This document shows, one piece after another, positions 1-8,092 of a stretch of 64,000 nt of DNA. This stretch comes from Emiliania huxleyi CCMP1516 (lineage: Eukaryota > Haptophyta > Isochrysidales > Noelaerhabdaceae). Both the position numbers and the translations under genes were made by a program. The stretch is from the NCBI RefSeq assembly GCF_000372725.1, contig NW_005200416.1, forward strand, positions 30,069 through 94,068, in the 5' to 3' direction. A model generated the notes under the pieces. That model made no database searches. It saw only the letters and a list, made by a program, of their open reading frames with translations, and was not told the DNA's origin. Within the stretch, counting starts at the first letter, position 1, and each line of letters begins with the position of its first letter.

Positions 1-20
1 CCGCACTTTTCGCTCGACCA

Positions 21-110
21 CTACTTGCCGCGTCCTGGGTATGTACCAACGCGGTATGGGTGGACGCAAGACAGATGATGACGAACGCACAACATCGTCC
101 GGTAAAATTC
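21..110 (+). repeat. Dispersed leader-like repeat, copy 1
   Basis: The core, roughly 45-90, matches segments at 44036-44150 (same strand) and 63421-63530 (opposite strand). Shared words include GCGGTATGGGTGGACGC and ACAGATGATGACGA. It ends in GGTAAAATTCTTTTCC, a word also seen in the repeats around 37500-42800. It lies about 80 nt upstream of the ATG at 190, so it may be the 5' end of that gene. This copy is shorter and more diverged than the other two. Confidence 0.6.
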
Positions 111-189
111 TTTTCCCTCCTGGGCGCTGCCCGAGACCGCAGCCTCAAGACGTGAAGCGTCTGTGCCACGCGCCGCCACCCCCCCGTCG

Positions 190-1632
190 ATGCTGATGGC
201 GCTCACGCCTGGCCGCTGGTGCGACTCGAGGCTGACAGAGGCGCTTGCCTCTGGGGAGCGCTTCCCCGTCTTTTGCTATGGCAGCAATGGCATCGAGCAG
301 ATGCGAGACCGCTGCCGCAACGGCGGCCTCACGTCGTGTCGTGCCCGTCTTCCGGACGCATCGCGCGTCTTCGGCGGCTGGAGCGAGCGCTGGGCCGGCG
401 CGGTTGCATCGGTCCAGCCTCTCGCCGGCCACGAGGTTCGAGGAAGCGTGGTCGATCTCGACTCGGCGGAGATTGAGCTGCTCGACTCCTTCGAGGCGAC
501 CAACCCGGACGCGCCATACGGCCGCACTGGCGCGGTGTACCACCGCCAGGACGTCGTCGTGCTCGTCCAGCGCGAGGCGGGCGGGCCCGAGGTGGCGGCA
601 GTCGCGCTGGTGTACGTCAAAGTGGACGCGAGCTGGCGCGGCCCGCCGAGCCAGCGCTACGTGGACGCATGCGTGCGCAACGTGCTCCAGTTCTGGGACG
701 GCAGCGAGGTCGAGGTGCGGGACGAGCGGGGCAACCTGCGCGATGGACCAGGCGGCGGCGGCGGCAGCGGCGGCGGCGGCGGCGGCTCCTCCTCCTCCTC
801 CTCCTCCTCGGGCGGCGCCTCCTCTCTGGCGCCGCTCGCCTCGCCTCCGGCTGGCTCCGCTCCTGGCGGCGAGGGCAAGGGCAAGGGCAAGCGGGTCGCT
901 CCGGGCGGCGAAGGCGACGCCGTGACGCACTTTGACGCGGACGCCTCGCAGACTGTCCGCGCGCTTGCCGAGGCGTGGGAACCTTCTGGGAACCTTCTAG
1001 GAGCCCTCTAGGAACCTTCTAGGTCCGCACGCTTGTCGAGGCGTTTGGCTTCTCGCTTGAGAAGGCGGCGACGGCGGTGGACTCGATCGGCGACAAGTCG
1101 GACCTGAACGCGGCGGTGCAGTGGCTGATTGATCGGGGGGAGGAGGACCACGGTGGCGCCGTCGAGTTCAAGCACTGCCCGCACCTCGACGACCCCTCCC
1201 TCCCCCTCATCGACGCGTCGCTCCTCCGGCCAGGCACAGCGCCCCGCCCGAAGCGCCGAGCGGCTCGTGGGGCGGGTGGGGGGGTGGGGGGGGGTGGGGG
1301 GGGGGGGGGGGGCACCGCCTCGTCACGCGACCGCCCTGTTGTGCGCAGGCACGCACGCTCCGGCCGCGGGGGCGCAGCCGGTCTGCTCGCACGGGTGCGA
1401 GTCGCCAGAGCAGTGGGTCTGCCTCCAGTGTGGCGAGGTCAACTGCGGCCGCTACCTCAACGCGCATAGCCTGGCGCACCACGGGGCGACCGGCCACGCC
1501 ACCGCAGCCAGCCTCGCGGACCTGTCGGTCCACTGCTATCTCTGCCACGGCTACGTCGAGCACCCGCGGCTCGTGCCGCTGGTGGAGAGGCTGCGCGCCC
1601 TCAAGTTTGGCGAGGACGCGTTCGGCGGCTGA
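190..1632 (+). CDS. Gamma-glutamylcyclotransferase-like / UBA / UBP-type zinc-finger protein
   Basis: I join exons 190-954, 1023-1233 and 1349-1632, giving 1260 nt and 419 residues with the frame kept at both junctions. The N-terminal ~180 residues resemble the AIG2/GGCT fold (PVFCYGSN near the start, then an acidic RGSVVDLDSAEIELLD segment). A Gly/Ser low-complexity linker follows, then a UBA-like three-helix segment (LVEAFGFSLEKAATAV) and a UBP-type zinc finger with HCPHL, a CSHGC pair, WVCLQCGEVNCGRY and HxxxTGH. The zinc finger suggests ubiquitin C-terminus binding. Intron 1 (68 nt) is GT-AG and intron 2 (115 nt, poly-G core) is GC-AG. In both, the intron start copies the next exon start. 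I chose the ATG at 190; the frame is open upstream, but 163 is a GTG. The domain combination is unusual. The function of the whole is inferred from the parts. Confidence 0.75.
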
Positions 1633-2111
1633 ACACCGGCCGGACACTCTCGCGCCGATCCGCTCCCCCGCATCCGCCATCCCCGCGGGTCGCCGCTGTG
1701 TCGTGTGTGGGTCGCCGCTGTGTCGTGTGTGTGCGCTGTGTGCCAGCAAGGGGGCCGCGAGTCCACTCTCTGCTCTCTGCACGCTGGTCTCACGTGTGCA
1801 CCCCGCCGCCGCGGGTCTGTGATGAAGACTTCTTCGTTTTTCCACACACACAAAACGCGTGCCGGTGGCGCTGGCGCGTGGCGGTGCGGCGGCGTCACCG
1901 GGCGTGGAGGCTGGAGGAAGGTTGTGGTCGAGCGGCCCCGTGGCCGTGCCCGTGGGACTGTGGGAGGTGGGAGGTGTCAGGAGAGAGGCGCGCGCGCGGA
2001 GGGTCAGGGTGGCCCAACGCGCAGTTCTCTTTTCAGAAAACACATCGAACACATGCGTCTCAACGTACTCACCATGTGCACCCCCCAGCCCACGCGGTAA
2101 ACCGCCAAGGC
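1633..2111. other. Convergent intergenic region
   Basis: This 479-nt stretch separates two genes that converge on it. It carries GTGTGTCGTGTGTGG-type short repeats near 1695-1740 but no recognisable gene, RNA or terminator. Open frames across it are in the shadow of high GC. Confidence 0.5.
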
Positions 2112-3539
2112 TCACCGGTTGTCGGTGGAAGCCGGCGGAGCGCCGCCACCTCGGTGGATCGCGTCGGCGACGGCCGCCACATGGCGCATCTGCGATACGT
2201 CGTGCACGCGCAGGATGTCGGCGTGCGGCACCGACGCGGCGCACGCGGCGGCGGTCGCCCACGCGCGCTCCTGCGGCGGCAGCTCCACACCGACCGCCGC
2301 GCCGAGGAACGACTTTCGCGAGACGCCGACCAGGAGCGGGTAGTCGAGGGCGTCCGACGCGGCGGCGGCGGCAGAGGCGGAGGAGAGGCCAAAGCGGTGG
2401 AGAGAGCGGAGGAGGGCGAGGCTCTGCGGCGCCGTCTTCGCAAAGCCGATGCCCGGGTCGCCTATCAGGTCCCACTTCGGCACGCCCGCCGCCTGCGCCG
2501 CCGCGAGCCGGCCCGCAAGCTCGCTCCTCACGTCAGCCACGACGTCGTCGTACCGCGCGTGCGAGGCCATCGTGGCGGGGTCCCCACGCATGTGCATCAG
2601 CACGGCGGGCAGGCCGAGCCGCGCGACCGTCGGCAGCATCTCGCGGTCCATCGCCCCGCCGCTCACGTCGTTGACGACGCGCGCGCCGAGCGCAGCCAGC
2701 TCGGCGGCGACGGCGGCGCAGCTCGTGTCGACAGAGATTGGGGCACGGAGCGGCGAGGCGTGGAGGGCTTGCACCACGGGCGCGGCGCGGCGCAGCTCCT
2801 CCTCCGGCGAGACGGCCACCGCGCCCGGCCGCGTCGACACGGCGCCGACGTCGATTATGTCTGCGCCCGCAGCCTCGAGCTCGAGGGCGTGCGCTGTGGC
2901 GGCGGCGGCAGAGTCGAAGCGGCCTCCGTCAGAGAACGAGTCGGGCGTGACGTTGAGGACGCCCATCAGCAGCGTGCGCCGACCCCACCGCACGAGCCCC
3001 TCGTCGTCGTCCGACCCGAGCGGGCAGACCCGCTGCAGCGGCGCCGCGTCCTCCGGCGGCAGCGCCGCGAGCATCGCGGCGGCGGTGGCGCCGGATCGCG
3101 GGTGGCGCGCTGCCGGGTCGATCTCGGCGAGCGGTTCGAGGACAAAGCGCCGCTCTCCCATGCGCGGGTGCGGGAGCTCGAGCGGAAGGCTCGGCGCCGC
3201 GTCGCCGCTCGACGCGTCCGAGTGCTGCAGGTCGCCGTAAAGGACGAGGTCGAGGTCGATGGCGCGAGGGCCCCAGCGAGCTGAGGGAAGGCGCCCCACC
3301 TCCACCTCGATGCGCTTGAGCGTTGCCAGCAGCTCGCGCGGCGAGCAGCTCGCGCGCACCGCGGCGACCGTGTTGAGGAAGGGAGGCTGGTCGTCGACAT
3401 AAGCTGGAGCCGTCTCATAGAGCGACGCGGTGGCCTCGAGCTCAAACTCGCGCGATAGCTGCCGGACCGCCGCACGGATGTTGGCGGCGCGGCGGCCAAG
3501 GTTGGAGCCGAGGGCGATGTAGGCGCGGAGGCGGGACAT
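2112..3539 (-). CDS. HPPK-DHPS: Bifunctional HPPK-DHPS (folate biosynthesis)
   Basis: This enzyme would perform two consecutive steps of folate synthesis: pyrophosphorylation of 6-hydroxymethyl-dihydropterin, then condensation with p-aminobenzoate. The single uninterrupted ORF (475 residues from the second Met; another ATG lies 7 codons upstream at 3560) holds both domains in plant order. HPPK has GSNLG near the N-terminus and RWGPRAIDLDLVLYGD around residue 100. DHPS has MGVLNVTPDSFSDGG, GADIIDVGAVSTRPGA, VVNDVSGG, DPGIGFAKT, GVSRKSFLG and a final RVHDV. The DHPS loop reads GAVSTRPG where GGESTRPG is usual, so the normally conserved Glu is Val. There is no aldolase (FolB) domain in frame. 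Unlike its neighbours it has no intron. A copia LTR begins 11 nt beyond the upstream ATG, so the native promoter may be displaced. Confidence 0.93.
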   Translation of the reverse strand: MSRLRAYIALGSNLGRRAANIRAAVRQLSREFELEATASLYETAPAYVDDQPPFLNTVAAVRASCSPRELLATLKRIEVEVGRLPSARWGPRAIDLDLVLYGDLQHSDASSGDAAPSLPLELPHPRMGERRFVLEPLAEIDPAARHPRSGATAAAMLAALPPEDAAPLQRVCPLGSDDDEGLVRWGRRTLLMGVLNVTPDSFSDGGRFDSAAAATAHALELEAAGADIIDVGAVSTRPGAVAVSPEEELRRAAPVVQALHASPLRAPISVDTSCAAVAAELAALGARVVNDVSGGAMDREMLPTVARLGLPAVLMHMRGDPATMASHARYDDVVADVRSELAGRLAAAQAAGVPKWDLIGDPGIGFAKTAPQSLALLRSLHRFGLSSASAAAAASDALDYPLLVGVSRKSFLGAAVGVELPPQERAWATAAACAASVPHADILRVHDVSQMRHVAAVADAIHRGGGAPPASTDNR

Positions 3540-3570
3540 CGACCACCCGCATTGACACATGTGTAGATAG

Positions 3571-4173
3571 CTGCTCGTTCTCAGCGCGCAGCGCTCTTGT
3601 ATTCACACCCGCACAGCACCCTGAGGTATTTTTATGTTCCCCCACCCGGGTGGGGGAATTTTATATTTAGCAATATGAGCCGCCGTCCCCACTCGAACTC
3701 GAGTCCGCCGACCGCTATAGGTCGAGCGGGGAGAGAGGCGCTGCCTCCACGGCGGGGACGGAGGCGACACCTCCGTCCCCACCGCCATTGGTTCGAGCGG
3801 CAAGCCTTAGGTAGAGCGGGGACGGAGACGTGGAAAAGCGTGCTTGTGAGTGGAAGCCACAAGCGCGCTGGCTCCGGTCGTTTGTAAATGAGGGTGTTTT
3901 TCTGTGTGTGTGTTTTCTTGAAGCCTTTCTTAAACTGGGTAACGAACCCCTGTCACTCCGTGAAGTGAACAGAAGAGAGGTGTGAACAGACTGGCGTGCT
4001 GATCGTGAAGAGGCGCCATGTCATCGGACACCGAGAGCACGGTCTGCGACCCGCGGTTAGAGGTCGCACCCGAGCCGCAAGTCCCCAAGGGGCCGGGCCA
4101 GATAAGGCGCGTGCCCCAGCTGTTCACAGCAACAGCACGGTCTACCCCCGTCGTCCCACCCCAAGTGCAGCAG
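3571..4173 (+). repeat. 5' LTR
   Basis: It begins CTGCTCGTTCTCAGC directly after the GATAG target copy and ends GTGCAGCAG. It contains a 22-nt palindrome, a TATA-like TTTATATTTAG just after it, and the ATG and first ~52 codons of the element's ORF1. Confidence 0.9.
3637..3658. promoter_or_regulatory. Perfect 22-nt palindrome in the LTR
   Basis: The segment is a perfect inverted repeat centred on CCCGGG, with arms running TTCCCCCA to TGGGGGAA. It is followed within 6 nt by an AT-rich TTTATATTTAG stretch. It is repeated unchanged in the 3' LTR at 7048-7069. Position and symmetry suggest a dimeric regulator site or a promoter hairpin; that role is inference. Confidence 0.45.
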
Positions 4174-4464
4174 CTTGGTAGCGGCGGATGGGACGCCAAG
4201 AAGAAGGCCGAGTGCCCCAAGTCGCCATTCCTTGGCCACAACTCGGCCTGGCTGAACGAGCTCGCCGACATCCCGATCGGATCGGGCGTCCTCTTCGAGC
4301 GCCTGTGCCACGCGTGCCCCGAGGTTCGAGATGACGCCAAAATGTCGGCCATCGCGATTTTTTCGACGCACCGGCAGTTCAAGTGCTTTTGCCCCGCCGA
4401 ATGCGCGGCAAACCTGAAGGAGCGCTACTGCGGCTGCTTCAGCACCTGCCGGTCGGAGCTCTAG
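4018..4464 (+). CDS. Retrotransposon ORF1 (gag position), begins inside the LTR
   Basis: This 148-residue ORF starts at an ATG within the 5' LTR, reads across the LTR end and the primer-binding site, and stops at 4462-4464. The N-terminal half is Pro/Val-rich. The C-terminal third has several Cys (SHACPEV-like, CFCPAECAANL, YCGCFSTC), but not in a CCHC spacing. It occupies the gag position; I do not recognise a capsid domain. The start is repeated in the 3' LTR (7431 onward), where the frame soon ends. Confidence 0.55.
   Translation: MSSDTESTVCDPRLEVAPEPQVPKGPGQIRRVPQLFTATARSTPVVPPQVQQLGSGGWDAKKKAECPKSPFLGHNSAWLNELADIPIGSGVLFERLCHACPEVRDDAKMSAIAIFSTHRQFKCFCPAECAANLKERYCGCFSTCRSEL
4176..4191 (+). 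other. Primer-binding site (initiator-tRNA-Met-like)
   Basis: Two nt after the LTR end the sequence reads TGGTAGCGGCGGATGG. It begins with the TGG expected for pairing with a tRNA CCA end and resembles initiator-Met primer sites used by Ty1-type elements. Confidence 0.6.
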
Positions 4465-4465
4465 C

Positions 4466-6802
4466 GTGCAAATACGCGTCGCCGAGAGGATGTACCCAGA
4501 AACATACTGGACGGCGTACGACACGACCATCCCGAACGCCGACGACGCTGTCTTTGGCACAGCGCAATCGATAATCGACGCGAGCGCTGATGGAGCCGAC
4601 GCTGGGAGCACCACTGCACCCTCGCGGGGCCTTCCCACAGAGGGGGTGCTAGTCGGCGGCAAAAGCAAGCAGCTCAAGAAGATATCCAAGCGCGCTCGCA
4701 ACAACGCCATCAAGGGTGGCCCCGTCAACAGCCCGTCGTCTAACCCGACACTTCCACCAACCTGGGTGACAGCTGTTCCAGGGGGTGGCGCCTCCGGGGA
4801 CGATGTCACCTGGGCAACTCCGGTTCCACCGCCCAGGGTGACCGCTGTGCCCGGAGGGCCCAAAGGTACTGACGTGACTTGGGCGAGCGTCGCTGGGCGC
4901 CATGACAGCCAGCAGCCTACACCCCAAGCCTCGGCTGAGGGGGTGGACGGCGCGCAGCTCGTGACTGCGAACATGACGCATACAATGCGCATGCACAGGA
5001 CAGACTTCGAGGAGCTCAGTGAGGCTCTCGAAGACGGTGACGAGGAAGCGATCGAGCAGTTCATCACCAAGCAGAAGATGTTACGAGGCGATGACCCCGA
5101 CGTCACATACACGGTCGGCATCCCCCCAAGCTGCAAGTCTGCCCTAACGGGCCCTGACAAAGAGAAATGGATGCCGTCATACACTGAGGAACTAACGGCA
5201 CTCCAACAAAATAAGACGTTCTCCGTAGAGGACATCCCCGCTGGCGTCCATGTCATCGACCCAACAGTTGTGCGAGATGTCAAACGTGATGAGAACGGCC
5301 GCCCAGACCGCTGGAAGACGCGCGTCTGCGCTCGAGGCTTCATGCAGCGGCTGGGCGAACATTACTTCAACACGTTCAGCAACACGGTTCGATATGAGAC
5401 GCTGCGGCTACTTATGGCGATAGCCGCAGGCAACGACCTCGCCCTTACGAGTCTTGACATCAAGACGGCTTACCTCAACGGCTACATCGAAGGGGGCGTC
5501 CAGATCTACATGCGCTTTCCTGCCGGATGGCACTTTGAGGGTGACGGATTCGACTACACCTTCAAATACACTGGTGATCACACGCGCAAGAGGGGGCGTC
5601 CCGAGCGTGGACTACGATTGGTCAAGGCCATCTACGGTCTGAAGCAGAGCGGAGCACTCTGGGAAGAGACGCTCCGGTCGTTCCTACTCTCCATCAACGC
5701 CATCCAGTGCGTCGTTGACCCGTGCCTGTGGCGGTACTCCAAAGGCGGCAACACCCTGCTCTTCGTCGTGTACGTTGACGACATCGTGATCGCCTGCTCC
5801 AACCAAGACTTTCGCGATGCGTTTGTGAGCATGCTCCAAGAGCGATTCACATTGCGCGACAATGGCCCACTTACCTGGGTGTTCGGTTCTGCCGTCGAGC
5901 AGGACCTAGAGCAAGGCACCGTTAGCTTTCACCAAAAGCTCTTCATTCAAGATACCGTCAAGGAGTTCCTGGGCGACGACCCCCGCCCCAGTAAGCGCGC
6001 CGTACCGTGCAACGACGACATCACCAATCTCACCCACCTCGAAGAGGGTGAGATGATGCACCCACGATACGCCGAAATTGTTGGCAAGATAGGGTGGTTG
6101 GCCAACATCTCCCGACCAGACATTGGCTACGCCTACTCGATGCTCTCAAAGTTCCTAAAGGGGGGCGGGGAGCGCCATTTCAACGTTGCCCTTGGCGTCC
6201 TCGCTTACCTGGACAAGACCAGGGACAAGACGATCACCTATCGCCGCGAGGCGGATGGCAACCTCGCCGATCACATCGTAGAGCATGCCGACTTAGCCAG
6301 CTTCGACTACGACAGGTTCGTGCCGATCATCTTCTCGGACACCTCTCATGGCGGGGAAAAGCCTCAGGCGGGATACGTGATTTTTGTGTGCAATGGGCCT
6401 GTCTCTGCACACGCTGGACGCCTTAAGTCCACGCCCACCTCATCGTCCGAAGGCGAGTATGCCATTGCGACCAAGGCCACACAAGCGGCCATCGCGGTCT
6501 CGGACACCATCAAGTTCATGGCCGAGGACCTACCCGACTACAAGGGCAATAAGTCGGACCTCGGATGCACAATGCCGCTCTTCTGCGACAATAGGGCGGC
6601 TGTGCTCCTTAGCGAGGGCAACACCTCCTCGAAACGCATGCGACATGTGGCGACTCAGATCGCCTTCCTGCGCGAGCAAGTGAAGGATACGAAGCGCGTT
6701 AGGCTCACCCACATCCGAACGCAGGGGCAAGTGGCCGACCTTTTCACGAAGCCACTGACAGCGGCTGTCTTTCACCCTCTACGCGCATTCGTCGTGTCGT
6801 AG
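4466..6802 (+). CDS. Copia-type reverse transcriptase-RNase H polyprotein
   Basis: The reading frame opens just after the ORF1 stop (first ATG at 4490) in a different frame and runs 778 codons. After a ~200-residue Ser/Thr/Pro/Gly-rich N-terminus come the RVT_2 hallmarks in order: KWMPSYTEELTAL, WKTRVCARGFMQ, SLDIKTAYLNG, YGLKQSGALW and VYVDDIVIA (catalytic YVDD at about residue 436). The copia-type RNase H follows (IIFSDTSHGGE, TSSSEGEYAIATKA, LFCDNRAAVLLSEG, RMRHVATQIAFLRE, ADLFTKPL). Integrase and protease are absent. Translation from ORF1 would need a frameshift, re-initiation or splicing. Confidence 0.93.
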   Translation: MQIRVAERMYPETYWTAYDTTIPNADDAVFGTAQSIIDASADGADAGSTTAPSRGLPTEGVLVGGKSKQLKKISKRARNNAIKGGPVNSPSSNPTLPPTWVTAVPGGGASGDDVTWATPVPPPRVTAVPGGPKGTDVTWASVAGRHDSQQPTPQASAEGVDGAQLVTANMTHTMRMHRTDFEELSEALEDGDEEAIEQFITKQKMLRGDDPDVTYTVGIPPSCKSALTGPDKEKWMPSYTEELTALQQNKTFSVEDIPAGVHVIDPTVVRDVKRDENGRPDRWKTRVCARGFMQRLGEHYFNTFSNTVRYETLRLLMAIAAGNDLALTSLDIKTAYLNGYIEGGVQIYMRFPAGWHFEGDGFDYTFKYTGDHTRKRGRPERGLRLVKAIYGLKQSGALWEETLRSFLLSINAIQCVVDPCLWRYSKGGNTLLFVVYVDDIVIACSNQDFRDAFVSMLQERFTLRDNGPLTWVFGSAVEQDLEQGTVSFHQKLFIQDTVKEFLGDDPRPSKRAVPCNDDITNLTHLEEGEMMHPRYAEIVGKIGWLANISRPDIGYAYSMLSKFLKGGGERHFNVALGVLAYLDKTRDKTITYRREADGNLADHIVEHADLASFDYDRFVPIIFSDTSHGGEKPQAGYVIFVCNGPVSAHAGRLKSTPTSSSEGEYAIATKATQAAIAVSDTIKFMAEDLPDYKGNKSDLGCTMPLFCDNRAAVLLSEGNTSSKRMRHVATQIAFLREQVKDTKRVRLTHIRTQGQVADLFTKPLTAAVFHPLRAFVVS

Positions 6803-6970
6803 CGCCGAGTGACCACTCGCCGACGCCCACCCACGTGATTGAGGTGGTGAGCAGACGGAGGTTGCGTCACCGTACCAGCAGATGCATGCATGAAGATGGC
6901 CAGGAACGAGCCAAGCATGTGCAGCGGCTAGGATGTACAGCAGGAACGCGCCGCGTACACCAGCTAGCCA

Positions 6971-6983
6971 CTGAGGGGGTGAG
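6971..6983 (+). other. Polypurine tract
   Basis: CTGAGGGGGTGAG immediately precedes the 3' LTR, the expected place for plus-strand DNA priming. The 6803-6970 stretch is the element's 3' untranslated part. Confidence 0.6.
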
Positions 6984-7584
6984 CTGCTCGTTCTCAGCGC
7001 AGCGCTCTTGTATTCACACCCGCACAGCACCCTGAGGTATTTTTATGTTCCCCCACCCGGGTGGGGGAATTTTATATTTAGCAATATGAGCCGCCGTCCC
7101 CACTCGAACTCGAGTCCGCCGACCGCTATAGGTCGAGCGGGGAGAGAGGCGCTGCCTCCACGGCGGGGACGGAGGCGACACCTCCGTCCCCACCGCCATT
7201 GGTTCGAGCGGCAAGCCTTAGGTAGAGCGGGGACGGAGACGTGGAAAAGCGTGCTTGTGAGTGGAAGCCACAAGCGCGCTGGCTCCGGTCGTTTGTAAAT
7301 GAGGGTGTTTTTCTGTGTGTGTGTTTTCTTGAAGCCTTTCTTAAACTGGGTAACGAACCCCTGTCACTCCGTGAAGTGAACAGAAGAGAGGTGTGAACAG
7401 ACTGGCGTGCTGATCGTGAAGAGGCGCCATGTCATCGGACACCGAGAGCACGGTCTGCGACCCGCGGTTAGAGGTCGCACCCGAGCCGCAAGTCCCCAAG
7501 GGGCCGGGCCAGATAAGGCGCGTGCCCCAGCTGTTCACAGCAACAGCACGGTCTACCCCCGTCGTCCCACCCCAAGTGCAGCAG
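6984..7584 (+). repeat. 3' LTR
   Basis: It is the same sequence as the 5' LTR apart from one GC dinucleotide lost in CAGCGCAGCGC. It is followed directly by GATAG. Confidence 0.9.
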
Positions 7585-7589
7585 GATAG

Positions 7590-8092
7590 AATGTGTGTAT
7601 AGATTAAAACTCCTGCGCGCTCAATGCCTAGCCCGCCGTTCTGTCAGCCGCGGCCCGCATGTCCAGACAGTGCGGGCCTCGACGCCACACTAGGTCCATT
7701 GGGTTGAACCCTGGCTTGTCTCGAAGGTGAGGTATAGAGGGTCACATGGGGAATGCGAACTCGTCATGATGCGCGGCGACGGCGGCGTCGATATCTATGG
7801 ACGCCGCCGCCCCGCGCTCCAAAGCGGTCGCGTACGCATATGCGCACAACTAGGTACGTGCCAACCCGCATGGGCCAGACACCGTCAAAGGTCCCTCTCC
7901 ACTCCTCCTTGCACCACTGAAGCATATGCAGCTGATGTGAGCAAGGTCGCCTAAGCGGCCCCCCTCGCTGTGGGTTGCCGTAGTTGGACCAATGCCACGC
8001 GTTGTGGCGAAGATGGCCTTATGCAGAGCCTGGCCGGGCCGTCTTCGGGCCCGGCCGCCCTAACAGTACGACGCATACGCGCCGCGACCGCT
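7590..8092. other. Spacer between the LTR element and the satellite
   Basis: No gene seen. A strong G+C hairpin lies at 8032-8056: arms GGCCGGGCC and GGCCCGGCC around a 7-nt GTCTTCG loop. Confidence 0.5.

Larger units (their letters stand above)
3571..7584 (+). mobile_element. Ty1/copia-type LTR retrotransposon, recent insertion
   Basis: The element has direct 603/601-nt LTRs differing only by a 2-nt GC indel in the part I compared, a GATAG target duplication on both sides (3566-3570 and 7585-7589), a primer-binding site, a polypurine tract and an RT-RNase H ORF. The LTRs start CTGCT and end AGCAG, a 5-bp inverted pair, instead of the common TG...CA. At about 4.0 kb it is short. I see no integrase (HHCC or DDE), no protease DTG/DSG motif and no CCHC zinc knuckle, so it has probably moved with help from a fuller relative. 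The near-identity of the LTRs implies very recent insertion. Confidence 0.92.

Noticed and set aside
1207-2475. 422-codon minus-strand ORF
   Set aside because: Crosses the antisense of the zinc-finger gene and the folate gene in the wrong frame; no domain.
1698-3284. 528-codon plus-strand ORF
   Set aside because: Antisense shadow of the well-supported HPPK-DHPS gene.
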